The notes: generated by a model from the letters alone, not told the origin. A DNA stretch of 64,000 nt from an uncultured Aquimarina sp. (GCA_947493495.1 CANLRN010000007.1:1-64000), one strand, 5' to 3'; numbered from the stretch's first letter, positions 34,579 through 42,952 are shown. A program made the numbers and translations.

Positions 34579-36060
34579 ATGAGACAAGCGATAAATGGTG
34601 ACCTTACTGAATTACCTTTACTTGAAGAATTACCTTTACTTGAAGAATTACCTTTACTTGAATTAGGTATAAATACTAATCTCACAACACTTACAGTTAA
34701 TGAACAAGCATCTAATGCAAAAGTTACAGATGTGTATTTTGCAGAGAAAAAAATAACCTATAAGAGAACTACAAATGTTGTTGGAGTTAAAAACTACAGC
34801 TTCAAAAATAACAATACAATAACAGATAAGAATAATATTGCTAGAATTATTCAGACCAATACGGTAGAAGAATTAAAAAAGAAAAATCAATATACTACAG
34901 TAGCGGAAATAGAGAAAGGAATACTTAAAAATAAGTATGCAGCAGGAGAAACGATTGATTTTGATGTTTTCGAACTAGAAGAAGTACTATCATACCCCAG
35001 AATCAATGAAGTTGCTATAGAACAAGATGTTTATCTGGTGGTCAATACCTTAAACCTATCTGGCACTACAGTTCTTATAAAAATTTATGAAAAAGCTGAT
35101 GAGTTGACCATTCTAACAGCGACAGATGAGATATTACCTGTATTAGTATATCCAACAGTAACACATACTGAAACGCAAACTGAAACGCAAACTGAAGCTA
35201 CGCTTGGGATAGAAGTTCTTATTACAGATGAAGAGCAAGGAATTAAAAAAATTAAGTTTAGACCGAAAGCAGAAAACAAAACCACTACGACAGAACCAGC
35301 TGTTAGGAGTCTACAAGGATGGAAAGAAGCATTAGAGAATTCTGTAAAAAAATCTGCGTTTTATTGGTGGGAAATAACCTATAATGGGGAGGAAGGAGAA
35401 GAAAACATACAATACAAAGACAATTATCTAACACTAATTAATAGTCAAGAATTATGGTATCCATTACGAGTAATTCCTCAAAACCATCCTCAAAATTATA
35501 AAAATAATAATTATGTAGGGTACAATTATACAGCAGCAGCAGGATCAAATGTTACAACTTTTAGGGCATTTAGAAGCAATGGTACACGATTACATGCTGC
35601 AAGGGATCTTTATGTTCAGGCAGATGTAAACGTTCCGACTAATAATCCTTCGGTGCATGCGATTACTGATGGAACTGTACTAGGAATGTATCCGTTTTAT
35701 CTTGATACTTGGGTAATCGATGTAGAACACGATTATGAATATGTAAAAGGACATAAAATGATGGTTCGATATGGAGAAGTGTGCAGCCCTGGACGATCAG
35801 GTATACAATTGCAAAAAGGACAAAGAGTAAAAAGAGGAGAAAAATTGGGATATGTAGGAATATTGATTAGTAGAGGGACACCCTTTAGACAACCTCGACC
35901 TGATGTTAGAGGAATGTTACACATAGAGTTTTATACTGGAGGTAATGAACCAATAGATGGTCGTTTTAGAAGAAATAATGGTTTGTTTGATGGATTAGAA
36001 TTGTTAGAAAAAATGCTTGATACTTCTATAAAAAATGGGGATATCATTCAAAACCAATAA
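34579..36060 (+). CDS. candidate type VI effector: shared N-terminal region plus M23-type peptidase
   Basis: A 493-residue protein without a signal peptide. Residues 11-28 hold three LPLLEE repeats. Residues about 35-260 form a region shared with the next gene (VTDVYFAE, NIARIIQ, AAGETIDFDV, DVYLVVNTLNLSG). The C-terminal part is an M23/LytM-like peptidoglycan endopeptidase: zinc ligands H339 and D343 in HAARD, and H448 in MLHIEF. Where classical M23 enzymes have YxH and HxH, this one has RYGE (E400) and MLH, a variant I associate with type VI-linked M23 proteins. Without a signal peptide, delivery to a target periplasm would need an injection system. The short TETQTE hinge at about 198-206 lies inside the shared region. 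Confidence 0.82.
   Translation: MRQAINGDLTELPLLEELPLLEELPLLELGINTNLTTLTVNEQASNAKVTDVYFAEKKITYKRTTNVVGVKNYSFKNNNTITDKNNIARIIQTNTVEELKKKNQYTTVAEIEKGILKNKYAAGETIDFDVFELEEVLSYPRINEVAIEQDVYLVVNTLNLSGTTVLIKIYEKADELTILTATDEILPVLVYPTVTHTETQTETQTEATLGIEVLITDEEQGIKKIKFRPKAENKTTTTEPAVRSLQGWKEALENSVKKSAFYWWEITYNGEEGEENIQYKDNYLTLINSQELWYPLRVIPQNHPQNYKNNNYVGYNYTAAAGSNVTTFRAFRSNGTRLHAARDLYVQADVNVPTNNPSVHAITDGTVLGMYPFYLDTWVIDVEHDYEYVKGHKMMVRYGEVCSPGRSGIQLQKGQRVKRGEKLGYVGILISRGTPFRQPRPDVRGMLHIEFYTGGNEPIDGRFRRNNGLFDGLELLEKMLDTSIKNGDIIQNQ
34609..34662 (+). repeat. three perfect 18-bp tandem repeats
   Basis: The unit GAATTACCTTTACTTGAA occurs three times head to tail without a mismatch, encoding three copies of ELPLLE. 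The perfect identity suggests recent slippage. The neighbouring effector has a single LPLL at the same place. Confidence 0.9.
35167..35190 (+). repeat. two 12-bp tandem repeats in the hinge
   Basis: ACTGAAACGCAA occurs twice in tandem, with a partial third copy (ACTGAA) following, encoding a Thr-Glu-Thr-Gln hinge. Confidence 0.75.
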
Positions 36061-36115
36061 AATTCTCATCATATTGATACACAGTAAAATTCAATAATTA
36101 AAAAAACAGTTTAAA

Positions 36116-37708
36116 ATGAGTAAGTATTATATAGAAAACATAGAAGATTTACCATTATTGCCTGATATAGAAAGAGAAAATGAAATACTTAGTTTTAAAC
36201 CCATAACACCTACAGTTAATGAACCTGCACCTAGTATGGGAGTAGTCGATATTTATTTCGCAAAAAGGGAAGTTGTTTTTGAATGTACAGATATAACTGA
36301 TGGTAAAACAACCTATACTTTCCCTGAAGATACCATTATAAAAGATAGTATTTCTAAAAACAACATAATCAGAATCATACAAGAATCTGTTTCGGATGAT
36401 TTAAAAGCTAATAATCAATGTGCTACTGATATAAATATAGAAGAAGCGCTTACTAAAAATGCATATACAGCAGGAGAAACGATCAGTTTCGATGTAAAAA
36501 AAATGAAAAAAACTTTCTCATACCCTAAAATTACTTACGGATATATCACTCAAGAGGTATATCTAGTTGTAATAACATATAATCTAGCAGGGAGTGAAGT
36601 AACGATAGAAATTAAAGAAGAAACCCCTAAAATATTACTAGCTTCTGCAAGTGATAGTTTACCAGTTATAATACCCGAAACAGGTGAAGAAACGTTACAG
36701 GTTACAGTTCCTATAAATGAAGATGAAATTGGTGCTGTATTAATAGCATTAAGACCAAAGTGCTTTACTAAAAATGATTCGGAAGAAGAAAATTTATCAT
36801 CTAGTATGGAAGGATGGTCTGAATGTTTAGAAAATCACGAACAACATACCTTACTATCTTTTAATGTAGTCGAAGAAGTTCGTAATATACGTCAATGGTT
36901 TATAAATAATGCTTTTAAATTAGTTTATACGGTTGTTGTTTTTATATATCCAGATGGAAGCTTATCTAAAATTGGACGCTTAAAATATAAAAAACAAATA
37001 ATATACATGTATGTTGGATTAGATAAAGTGTTCTATCAAATATGTATTTGTGATTTGCAAACGGTTCCTAAAAGAAAAAATGGGGCTGAATCAAGTATCC
37101 AACCAGGATATACAAAAGAAGTTAAATATGAACATGCTAAAGGAAGAATAAAATACATATATCCTAATGGTGATGTTATCGTAAAAGAAGGAACAAAAAT
37201 TTTAGCATATAAGATTGCTGGTGAAGAAGAGATCGAACTAGTAAAAGCTCCGGATAGCTTGCAGATAACATTGCCTGGAAAGGCATTGCTTTATGGACTT
37301 GATCAGTACACTACATTTAAATTCCAAAATACAGTAAGAACATACTGTGCTCCTTTACAATTTGCAGGTTTTATTGGAGCTTGGATTGAAGCAGGAATTG
37401 CAATTGTCTCAGAAGGCATGTGCGAAGGAGACGGATCTTCCTTCCCAAGTATAACTCATCCTAATGGCGAAAGTATAGATACTGGTTATATATATACTGC
37501 CAATGGACAATTAGATTTTAATAGGCAACAAAAATTTATTAATGCGATGCATAAATTTGGGTTTAAAGATCAATTAAAAGGAGAATCGTCTGTATTTAGA
37601 AACCTTACTAATGCCAGACCATATCCTTTTCATAACGATCATTTGCATTCTGGGGGTTTTGTGCCTAAATGGAAGAAAAATAATCAACAAGCAAGTGCTG
37701 TAGTATGA
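36116..37708 (+). CDS. candidate type VI effector: shared N-terminal region plus MepA/M15-like peptidase
   Basis: A 530-residue protein, no signal peptide. Residues 12-15 are LPLL, and about 35-250 match the preceding effector (VVDIYFAK, NIIRIIQ, TAGETISFDV, EVYLVVITYNLAG). A middle region of about 150 residues has YIYPNGDVIVKEGTKI-like strands. The last 100 residues carry a LAS-type zinc peptidase site: H448 and D455 in THPNGESIDTG, and H506, H509 and H511 in HNDHLHSGG. The His-Asp spacing of 7 and the HxxHxH ending match penicillin-insensitive murein endopeptidases (MepA) and related M15 enzymes, so it probably cleaves peptidoglycan cross-links. The stop overlaps the next lipoprotein start (ATGA). 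Confidence 0.82.
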   Translation: MSKYYIENIEDLPLLPDIERENEILSFKPITPTVNEPAPSMGVVDIYFAKREVVFECTDITDGKTTYTFPEDTIIKDSISKNNIIRIIQESVSDDLKANNQCATDINIEEALTKNAYTAGETISFDVKKMKKTFSYPKITYGYITQEVYLVVITYNLAGSEVTIEIKEETPKILLASASDSLPVIIPETGEETLQVTVPINEDEIGAVLIALRPKCFTKNDSEEENLSSSMEGWSECLENHEQHTLLSFNVVEEVRNIRQWFINNAFKLVYTVVVFIYPDGSLSKIGRLKYKKQIIYMYVGLDKVFYQICICDLQTVPKRKNGAESSIQPGYTKEVKYEHAKGRIKYIYPNGDVIVKEGTKILAYKIAGEEEIELVKAPDSLQITLPGKALLYGLDQYTTFKFQNTVRTYCAPLQFAGFIGAWIEAGIAIVSEGMCEGDGSSFPSITHPNGESIDTGYIYTANGQLDFNRQQKFINAMHKFGFKDQLKGESSVFRNLTNARPYPFHNDHLHSGGFVPKWKKNNQQASAVV

Positions 37709-38289
37709 GATTGTATGTATGCATAATGATTGCCATTATCTTTTTGATTGGATGCAAACAACAACCAGAACAAAAAAATGATGTTTCCAAAGCAAACCAT
37801 ATAGCTTCTGTAGATTATAATGATCAATATTCAGAGAAGATAAAAGTACTAGTGGATCAAAAACTAGTCGGGCTTACATATAAAAAAAATAAAGAAAAGG
37901 AGTCCATAAACAATTATATAGTAGATTTTTCTGCAGCCTGTATGTGTGATACATCTGCTATGCTCATTAATAGTAAACTAAAAACATTGTACCTATTTAA
38001 TTATTGTATTCAAGACATACCACCTAAGAGCAAAGATTTCTATCTCACCTATGCAATAGATACAATCAAAGAACAAAAAAATAAGATTGTTGTATACACG
38101 AAAGCTACAGAAGAACTGGATGCATTAGTGATTACTTTTATTAAAAAAGATACATTACCTATCTATACGACGACCCATACAGGTTCATACCCTAAAGAGT
38201 ATATAGGATCTAAAATTACGCAGTATTATACCACGTATAAAAATTCTAGAAAAATAAAAATAGAAGATTGCGGAGATTTCGATGGATAA
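37705..38289 (+). CDS. lipoprotein, candidate immunity protein
   Basis: A 194-residue protein with a lipoprotein signal ending at FLIGC (Cys17), then an Asn/Lys-rich linker and a mixed alpha/beta domain with AACMCDTS and a late DCGDFDG end. No family recognised. Its ATG overlaps the stop of the murein peptidase gene by 4 bases, so expression is coupled. A periplasm-facing lipoprotein co-expressed with a wall-degrading effector is what an immunity protein would look like. That role is inferred from position and topology. It is the last gene before a bidirectional terminator. Confidence 0.8.
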   Translation: MRLYVCIMIAIIFLIGCKQQPEQKNDVSKANHIASVDYNDQYSEKIKVLVDQKLVGLTYKKNKEKESINNYIVDFSAACMCDTSAMLINSKLKTLYLFNYCIQDIPPKSKDFYLTYAIDTIKEQKNKIVVYTKATEELDALVITFIKKDTLPIYTTTHTGSYPKEYIGSKITQYYTTYKNSRKIKIEDCGDFDG

Positions 38290-38318
38290 AGCAGATGTTA
38301 TAAAATTTTGATAAAAAC

Positions 38319-38350
38319 AAAAAAGATTCTGAAAAAACAGAATCTTTTTT
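38319..38350. terminator. bidirectional terminator between the effector island and tRNA-His
   Basis: A perfect 13-bp stem (AAAAAAGATTCTG with its complement) around a 6-base A loop, flanked by A and T runs, so it can stop transcription from either side. Confidence 0.85.
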
Positions 38351-38354
38351 TATG

Positions 38355-38428
38355 GGTGGAAGACGGGATTCGAACCCGCGACCCTTGGTACCACAAACCA
38401 ATGCTCTAACCAACTGAGCTACAACCAC
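38355..38428 (-). tRNA. tRNA-His (GTG)
   Basis: The minus strand folds as a full cloverleaf. The D arm is GCTC/GAGC. The anticodon stem TTGGT/ACCAA holds the loop TTGTGGT with anticodon GTG at 38392-38394, and the T arm has TTCGAAT. An extra G at 38429 would be the G-1 typical of tRNA-His, facing C73. CCA is not encoded. The acceptor stem has two adjacent U-U mismatches (positions 5-68 and 6-67) between otherwise good pairs. The arginine-rich open frame that runs across the gene is a shadow. Confidence 0.93.
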
Positions 38429-38488
38429 CATTTAATTTCGGCTGCAAAAATAAAGTATTTTTATTTTTATACAAAAGAAAAAATGATA

Positions 38489-39205
38489 TTATATTAAATC
38501 AAAAATAGAATCAACTGCAACATAGCGCTCTACAGTATACCCTTCGGCATATTCAGTATTTATAATTCTTCCAAAGTCTGCTGCTCTATATCGGATACTA
38601 TCTCTAAAATTTTTACTGGATATAGGTGTTGAAGGAGCATCACTATTAGCGTCATAGAACTGAGATTTATACGCCATAACACTATCCATTTTTTTATCCA
38701 TATACCCACTAATATCTACTACAAAATCAGGTTCTACAGGCATCCATTGTATGTAATGGTATACTTGTTTTGGTCTCCAGGCTTGTTGTTGTATATCACC
38801 ATCATAGGTTTCTATTTTGCGCAAACCTGATAAAAAACAAGCATCACTAGTTAGTTTACTGCCTTTTCCGTGATCAATATGGCGATCTTTGATAGCATTA
38901 CATAGTACGATCTCTGGTTGGTACTTTCTAATTACCTTTATGATGGCCAATTGATGTTCTTCATTGTTTGTAAAAAAACCATCTCTAAAACCCACATTTT
39001 CTCTTATAGACACGCCAAGTATAGCAGCAGCATTTTTAGCTTCTTGATCTCTTATTTCGGGAGTTCCTCTAGTGCCTAACTCTCCTCGGGTAAGGTCTAA
39101 TATACCTACTTTTTTACCTTTGTCTACTTCTTTTGCAATCGTTCCAGAGCAATTTAATTCTACATCATCAGGATGCGCTCCAATAGCTAATATGTCTAAT
39201 TTCAT
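38489..39205 (-). CDS. bshB1: bacillithiol biosynthesis deacetylase BshB1
   Basis: A 238-residue LmbE/PIG-L family zinc deacetylase. AHPDD at residues 9-13 is the metal-binding and catalytic motif, followed by LDLTRGELGTRGT, and a DRHIDHG segment gives a further zinc histidine. It removes acetate from GlcNAc-malate in the synthesis of bacillithiol, the low-molecular-weight thiol of many Bacteroidota. The start overlaps the stop of the PLP enzyme gene by 4 bases, linking it to sulfur amino acid metabolism, which supplies the cysteine. Confidence 0.92.
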   Translation of the reverse strand: MKLDILAIGAHPDDVELNCSGTIAKEVDKGKKVGILDLTRGELGTRGTPEIRDQEAKNAAAILGVSIRENVGFRDGFFTNNEEHQLAIIKVIRKYQPEIVLCNAIKDRHIDHGKGSKLTSDACFLSGLRKIETYDGDIQQQAWRPKQVYHYIQWMPVEPDFVVDISGYMDKKMDSVMAYKSQFYDANSDAPSTPISSKNFRDSIRYRAADFGRIINTEYAEGYTVERYVAVDSIFDLI

Positions 39206-40374
39206 ATTAATGTACTATCTAAGATTTTAATTTTTTGTAATGCTTGTTCTATATCATGGATTAGATCTTCTTTTTCTTCTATACCGATACTTAATCTTAG
39301 CAATCCATTTTTTATTCCTTGTTGTTTTCTTTCTTCTTCTGTGAGTAGTGAATGAGAAGTAAGTGTAGGGGAGAGGATAGTACTTTCTACTCCTGCAAGA
39401 CTCATAGAACTTTTAATTAATTTCAATTCTTTTTGAAATATACTTATATCTAATCCTTCTTTTAGTTCAAATGATAACATGCCTCCATAGCCTTTCATTT
39501 GTTTTTTGGCAATTTTGTGATCGGGATGTGATGTAAGACCTGGATAATATACAGCAGCTATCTCAGGATGTGTCTCGAGCCATTCGGCTATTTTTTGTGC
39601 GTTTTTGTTCTGTTGTTGTACTCTTAACCCCAACGTTTTTATGCTTCGCTCTAACATCCAGACTGTAAAATCACTGAGGCTTCCTCCTAAGTTTATGGCT
39701 AATTGAAATATAATATCCATATTTTTTTTTGAAGAAATGACAGCTCCAGCAAGAATATCACTATGTCCTCCTAGATATTTGGTAGCAGAATGAATGACAA
39801 TATCGATCCCTAATTCGATAGGATTCTGATTAACGGGAGAAGCAAATGTATTATCTATCATAGTGATAATGTCATTTTTTTTAGCTAATTCTACTACACC
39901 CATAATATCTGTGATGGATAATAGCGGATTAGAAGGAGTTTCTATGTATATTACTTTTGTGTTTTTCTTAATTTTTTCTTCAAACCCTTTTGTATTCTGA
40001 GAATCTACAAAAGAGAATTCTATTCCATATTTTTCAAACTCTTGTTTCACTAAATTAGCAGTGCCACCATATAAAGTACGTTGCAGGACAATATGATCTC
40101 CTTTTTGCAAAAAAGCTAATAGAGAGGTACTAATAGCTGCCATACCGCTTCCAAATATAAGTGAAGCTTCTCCTTTTTCTAACTTGGCAATTTTTTTGCA
40201 TAGCGCTTCTTGATTGGGAGTATTAAAATAGCGAGGATACCTTTTTGTCTCTACATCTTCAAAAGCATAAGAGGTAGATAAATATATAGGCGATATAGCA
40301 CCCTTAAATTGTTCGTCTATTATTTCTCCTTCGTGAGTACATATGGTATTAAAACCTTTTTGTGGTGACTTCAT
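39202..40374 (-). CDS. PLP-dependent trans-sulfuration enzyme (Cys/Met metabolism family)
   Basis: A 390-residue fold-type I PLP enzyme of the cystathionine gamma-synthase / methionine gamma-lyase family. Lys199 in SATKYLGGHSD binds the cofactor, and FGSGMAAIST binds the phosphate; SSMSLAGVESTI near the C-terminus is also conserved. Sequence alone does not separate synthase, lyase and sulfhydrylase. Coupling with bshB1 (ATGA overlap) suggests a role in making cysteine or homocysteine for the thiol pool, which is inference. Confidence 0.85.
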   Translation of the reverse strand: MKSPQKGFNTICTHEGEIIDEQFKGAISPIYLSTSYAFEDVETKRYPRYFNTPNQEALCKKIAKLEKGEASLIFGSGMAAISTSLLAFLQKGDHIVLQRTLYGGTANLVKQEFEKYGIEFSFVDSQNTKGFEEKIKKNTKVIYIETPSNPLLSITDIMGVVELAKKNDIITMIDNTFASPVNQNPIELGIDIVIHSATKYLGGHSDILAGAVISSKKNMDIIFQLAINLGGSLSDFTVWMLERSIKTLGLRVQQQNKNAQKIAEWLETHPEIAAVYYPGLTSHPDHKIAKKQMKGYGGMLSFELKEGLDISIFQKELKLIKSSMSLAGVESTILSPTLTSHSLLTEEERKQQGIKNGLLRLSIGIEEKEDLIHDIEQALQKIKILDSTLI

Positions 40375-40474
40375 ATACGTATAATCTATTATTATATGCT
40401 AAAATTAAGATATTAGAAAAGAAACTATATATGCTTTAACAGAATTACAATAAATAAAAAAGTATTTTGCGATG

Positions 40475-42715
40475 TTATATGTATTTCATCTTAGAAATAT
40501 TTCTCATAATAGTTTGGAAAAATTGTTGGGTATCATAGGGTTTTATAATCACATCATTCATGCCAACGGAGAGCGCCTGATCCCTGATCTCACCTTCTTC
40601 TACTGCGGTTAATGCAATAATAGGGATATTAGTATTAAAGGTACGGATCACCTTAGTAGCTTCTAAGCCATTCATCTCTGGCATATTAATATCCATCAAT
40701 ACAAGATCATACGATTCTTTTTTTAACATATCTATAGAATCCATACCATTACTAGCTAGATCGCAGGTATATCCTTTTTTCTTTAATATGTTTTGAGTTA
40801 CAATTTGATTTATTCTATTATCGTCTACAATAAGGATATTAAAATTAGTAGTACCAATACTTATATTTTCTTTTTGTGATTGTTCATCTATTTCTTTTAC
40901 TGCTTTTTCATAATTTAATTCAAAAGAAAACTCTGATCCTACACCTTCTTCACTATTGATAAATATTTCACTTTTATGTAGGTGGATTAATTTTTTTACA
41001 ATAGATAAGCCCAGCCCAGTACCTTCATATTCTTGATTTTGGTTTTTGACTTGAGCAAAACTCTCAAAGATTGTATCTTGCTTACTTTTAGGGATGCCAA
41101 TCCCATCATCCTTTATAGAAAAATGTAGTTTGTAATTATCTTTTTGATAGTCTAAACATTTTACTTTAACCCAGATATTTCCATTTTTAGTAAACTTAAG
41201 AGAATTTCCTATTAAGTTTATCAGTATTTGTGATAATCGTACAGAATCACCTAATAAGGTAGTATTAATTTTTTTGTCAATATCGATATGGACATCATTA
41301 TTATTATCTTTTTGTTTAGAATGTAGTGAATTAACGATACCTTCTATCAGAGATGTAAGATCAAAAGATACTTTTTCTAATTTAACTTCATTCGTTTCTA
41401 TTTTACTAAGTTGCAGAACATCGTTTATCAGTGCAAGAAGATAATCCCCAGAGAACTTAAGAGATTCTAGATATTCGTCTTTTTTCTTTTCTTCAGGGTT
41501 TTGCATTAATAGCGATGTAAGTCCGATAACACCATAGAGAGGGGTTCTTAGTTCGTGGCTTACAGTAGATATGAATTGAGACTTTAGAGTAGATACTTGT
41601 TCTGCGGTCTCTTTTGCAGTAATTAATTCTTTATTTTTTTCTATAAGTACATTGTTTAAATTTTTCTTTTGGAGATTGTTTTTATAGGCACTTATCAGAA
41701 ATGCTAATGAAATAAGGACAAGAACAACACCAAGAATAGTACTAATTTGCCATTTGATTTCTTCAGAGTCCATTTCTGCCATATTCTCTTCCGCTTCATT
41801 TGCAATATCTTTCATTTGATCAACTTCGAATTCTATCATGGCTCTTTGAACCTCAATCTCTTTGGTTAAGTTTATAGATTTCTGAAGACTAAGATGGTAT
41901 TTTTCTTGAAATTTAAAAGCTAATTGAAAGTCTTTTTGACCATACAAAATATCTGATTTAATTTTATGAGTATATGCTTGTTCTCTATAATATGAAGAAA
42001 CCAATCGATCACTGTTAAGTTTGTTATCGATTTCTTCTTGTACTTGTGATTCTGAATTAGTAATGTACTTATTAGCTTTTTCATAATTCCTTACCATAAG
42101 AAAATATCTTGCTAATAGATTATTTAACTTTATATTCTCTAAGCTTTCGAGATGTGTAGTGCCAATCTGTTTTATTTGATTTAAGTACTTACTATATGCC
42201 TTTTTATGGTCGTTATTGTCCATGTAATATTTAGCCTGGCTGATCAATGGACGGATCATTTTTGTGGTATCATTAATAATTTTTGCATTTTCATATGACA
42301 TACGGTGATGATTAAACCCTAGGTCTATCGTGTCATTATTCTCACTATTTAGATAAATATCTCCTAAGCGATGACTTAATATAGCTTTCAGTTCATAGCT
42401 TTTGGAACTAGAAGCATATGTCAATGCATTTCGATAATTTTTTGTAGCCTTTTTTTTCTGCCCAGTGAATTCATATACTAATGCAAAAATTCGTAATATT
42501 TGTGCTACATTCTTATCGTTATTATCAAACTTAGCACTTTTATATGCAATTTGAGCATTTTCTAATGCCTCACTATAATTGTATTTTTCTAGATGAAGTT
42601 CAGCTTTATCAATATATGCCTGTATACTATCAGTTCCGAATGAAGACTGTGTATATGCGCTTATAGTAAAAAAAACTAAAAATAAAGCAGTTATATGCTT
42701 ACTAAATTTTCCCAA
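40475..42715 (-). CDS. TPR hybrid sensor histidine kinase with receiver domain
   Basis: A 746-residue protein. A signal peptide comes first (ITALFLVFFTISAYTQ), then about 260 residues of tetratricopeptide-like helices in the periplasm, a coiled segment, one membrane helix near residue 330 (ISTILGVVLVLISLAFLI), and a HisKA domain with the phospho-His in SHELRTP (near 388). A HATPase_c domain follows with N and G boxes (IGNSLKF, DDGIGIP, GTGLGLSIV). The receiver domain has its Asp in LMDINMPEMNG (near 671) and lacks an output domain. The frame extends upstream to 42799, but the TTG at 42715 gives a proper signal peptide. The ligand and the partner regulator are unknown. Confidence 0.88.
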   Translation of the reverse strand: MGKFSKHITALFLVFFTISAYTQSSFGTDSIQAYIDKAELHLEKYNYSEALENAQIAYKSAKFDNNDKNVAQILRIFALVYEFTGQKKKATKNYRNALTYASSSKSYELKAILSHRLGDIYLNSENNDTIDLGFNHHRMSYENAKIINDTTKMIRPLISQAKYYMDNNDHKKAYSKYLNQIKQIGTTHLESLENIKLNNLLARYFLMVRNYEKANKYITNSESQVQEEIDNKLNSDRLVSSYYREQAYTHKIKSDILYGQKDFQLAFKFQEKYHLSLQKSINLTKEIEVQRAMIEFEVDQMKDIANEAEENMAEMDSEEIKWQISTILGVVLVLISLAFLISAYKNNLQKKNLNNVLIEKNKELITAKETAEQVSTLKSQFISTVSHELRTPLYGVIGLTSLLMQNPEEKKKDEYLESLKFSGDYLLALINDVLQLSKIETNEVKLEKVSFDLTSLIEGIVNSLHSKQKDNNNDVHIDIDKKINTTLLGDSVRLSQILINLIGNSLKFTKNGNIWVKVKCLDYQKDNYKLHFSIKDDGIGIPKSKQDTIFESFAQVKNQNQEYEGTGLGLSIVKKLIHLHKSEIFINSEEGVGSEFSFELNYEKAVKEIDEQSQKENISIGTTNFNILIVDDNRINQIVTQNILKKKGYTCDLASNGMDSIDMLKKESYDLVLMDINMPEMNGLEATKVIRTFNTNIPIIALTAVEEGEIRDQALSVGMNDVIIKPYDTQQFFQTIMRNISKMKYI

Positions 42716-42915
42716 TTTCAGATAATAGTATTTACGATTTATAAACGAAAATACAAAAATTGGAGAGAATAGATGTAAATCATCGTTAAAAATAAGCAAT
42801 TAATCTATATATTATGTAAGTATTGCTTATATTTTGTAAGATTTTTTAATAAAATGAGAGAATCTACTTTTAATAGTATCAGAAAAATCTATAGGTATAT
42901 AAGAAATTCTAATGA

Positions 42916-42952
42916 TTTGATAATTATAAAACGTATTGCAACTGTATATTTG
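42916..42952 (+). promoter_or_regulatory. promoter of the peroxiredoxin gene
   Basis: TTTG at 42916-42919 and TATATTTG at 42945-42952, the latter a perfect -7 box. The spacer of 25 is slightly long. The ATG lies 43 bases downstream. Confidence 0.55.

Noticed and set aside
34579..37708. The two peptidase genes as ordinary self-acting cell-wall enzymes
   Set aside because: Neither has a signal peptide or lipobox, and both carry the shared unknown N-terminal region next to spike genes, which fits delivered cargo better.
30261..38289. Island as a prophage or extracellular contractile particle locus
   Set aside because: No capsid, portal, terminase, integrase, sheath, tube or ATPase genes; only spike, tip and cargo candidates are present.
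38246..38431. 61-codon minus-strand frame with an Arg-rich start
   Set aside because: Runs across tRNA-His, the terminator and the end of the lipoprotein gene; a known type of false frame over tRNA genes.
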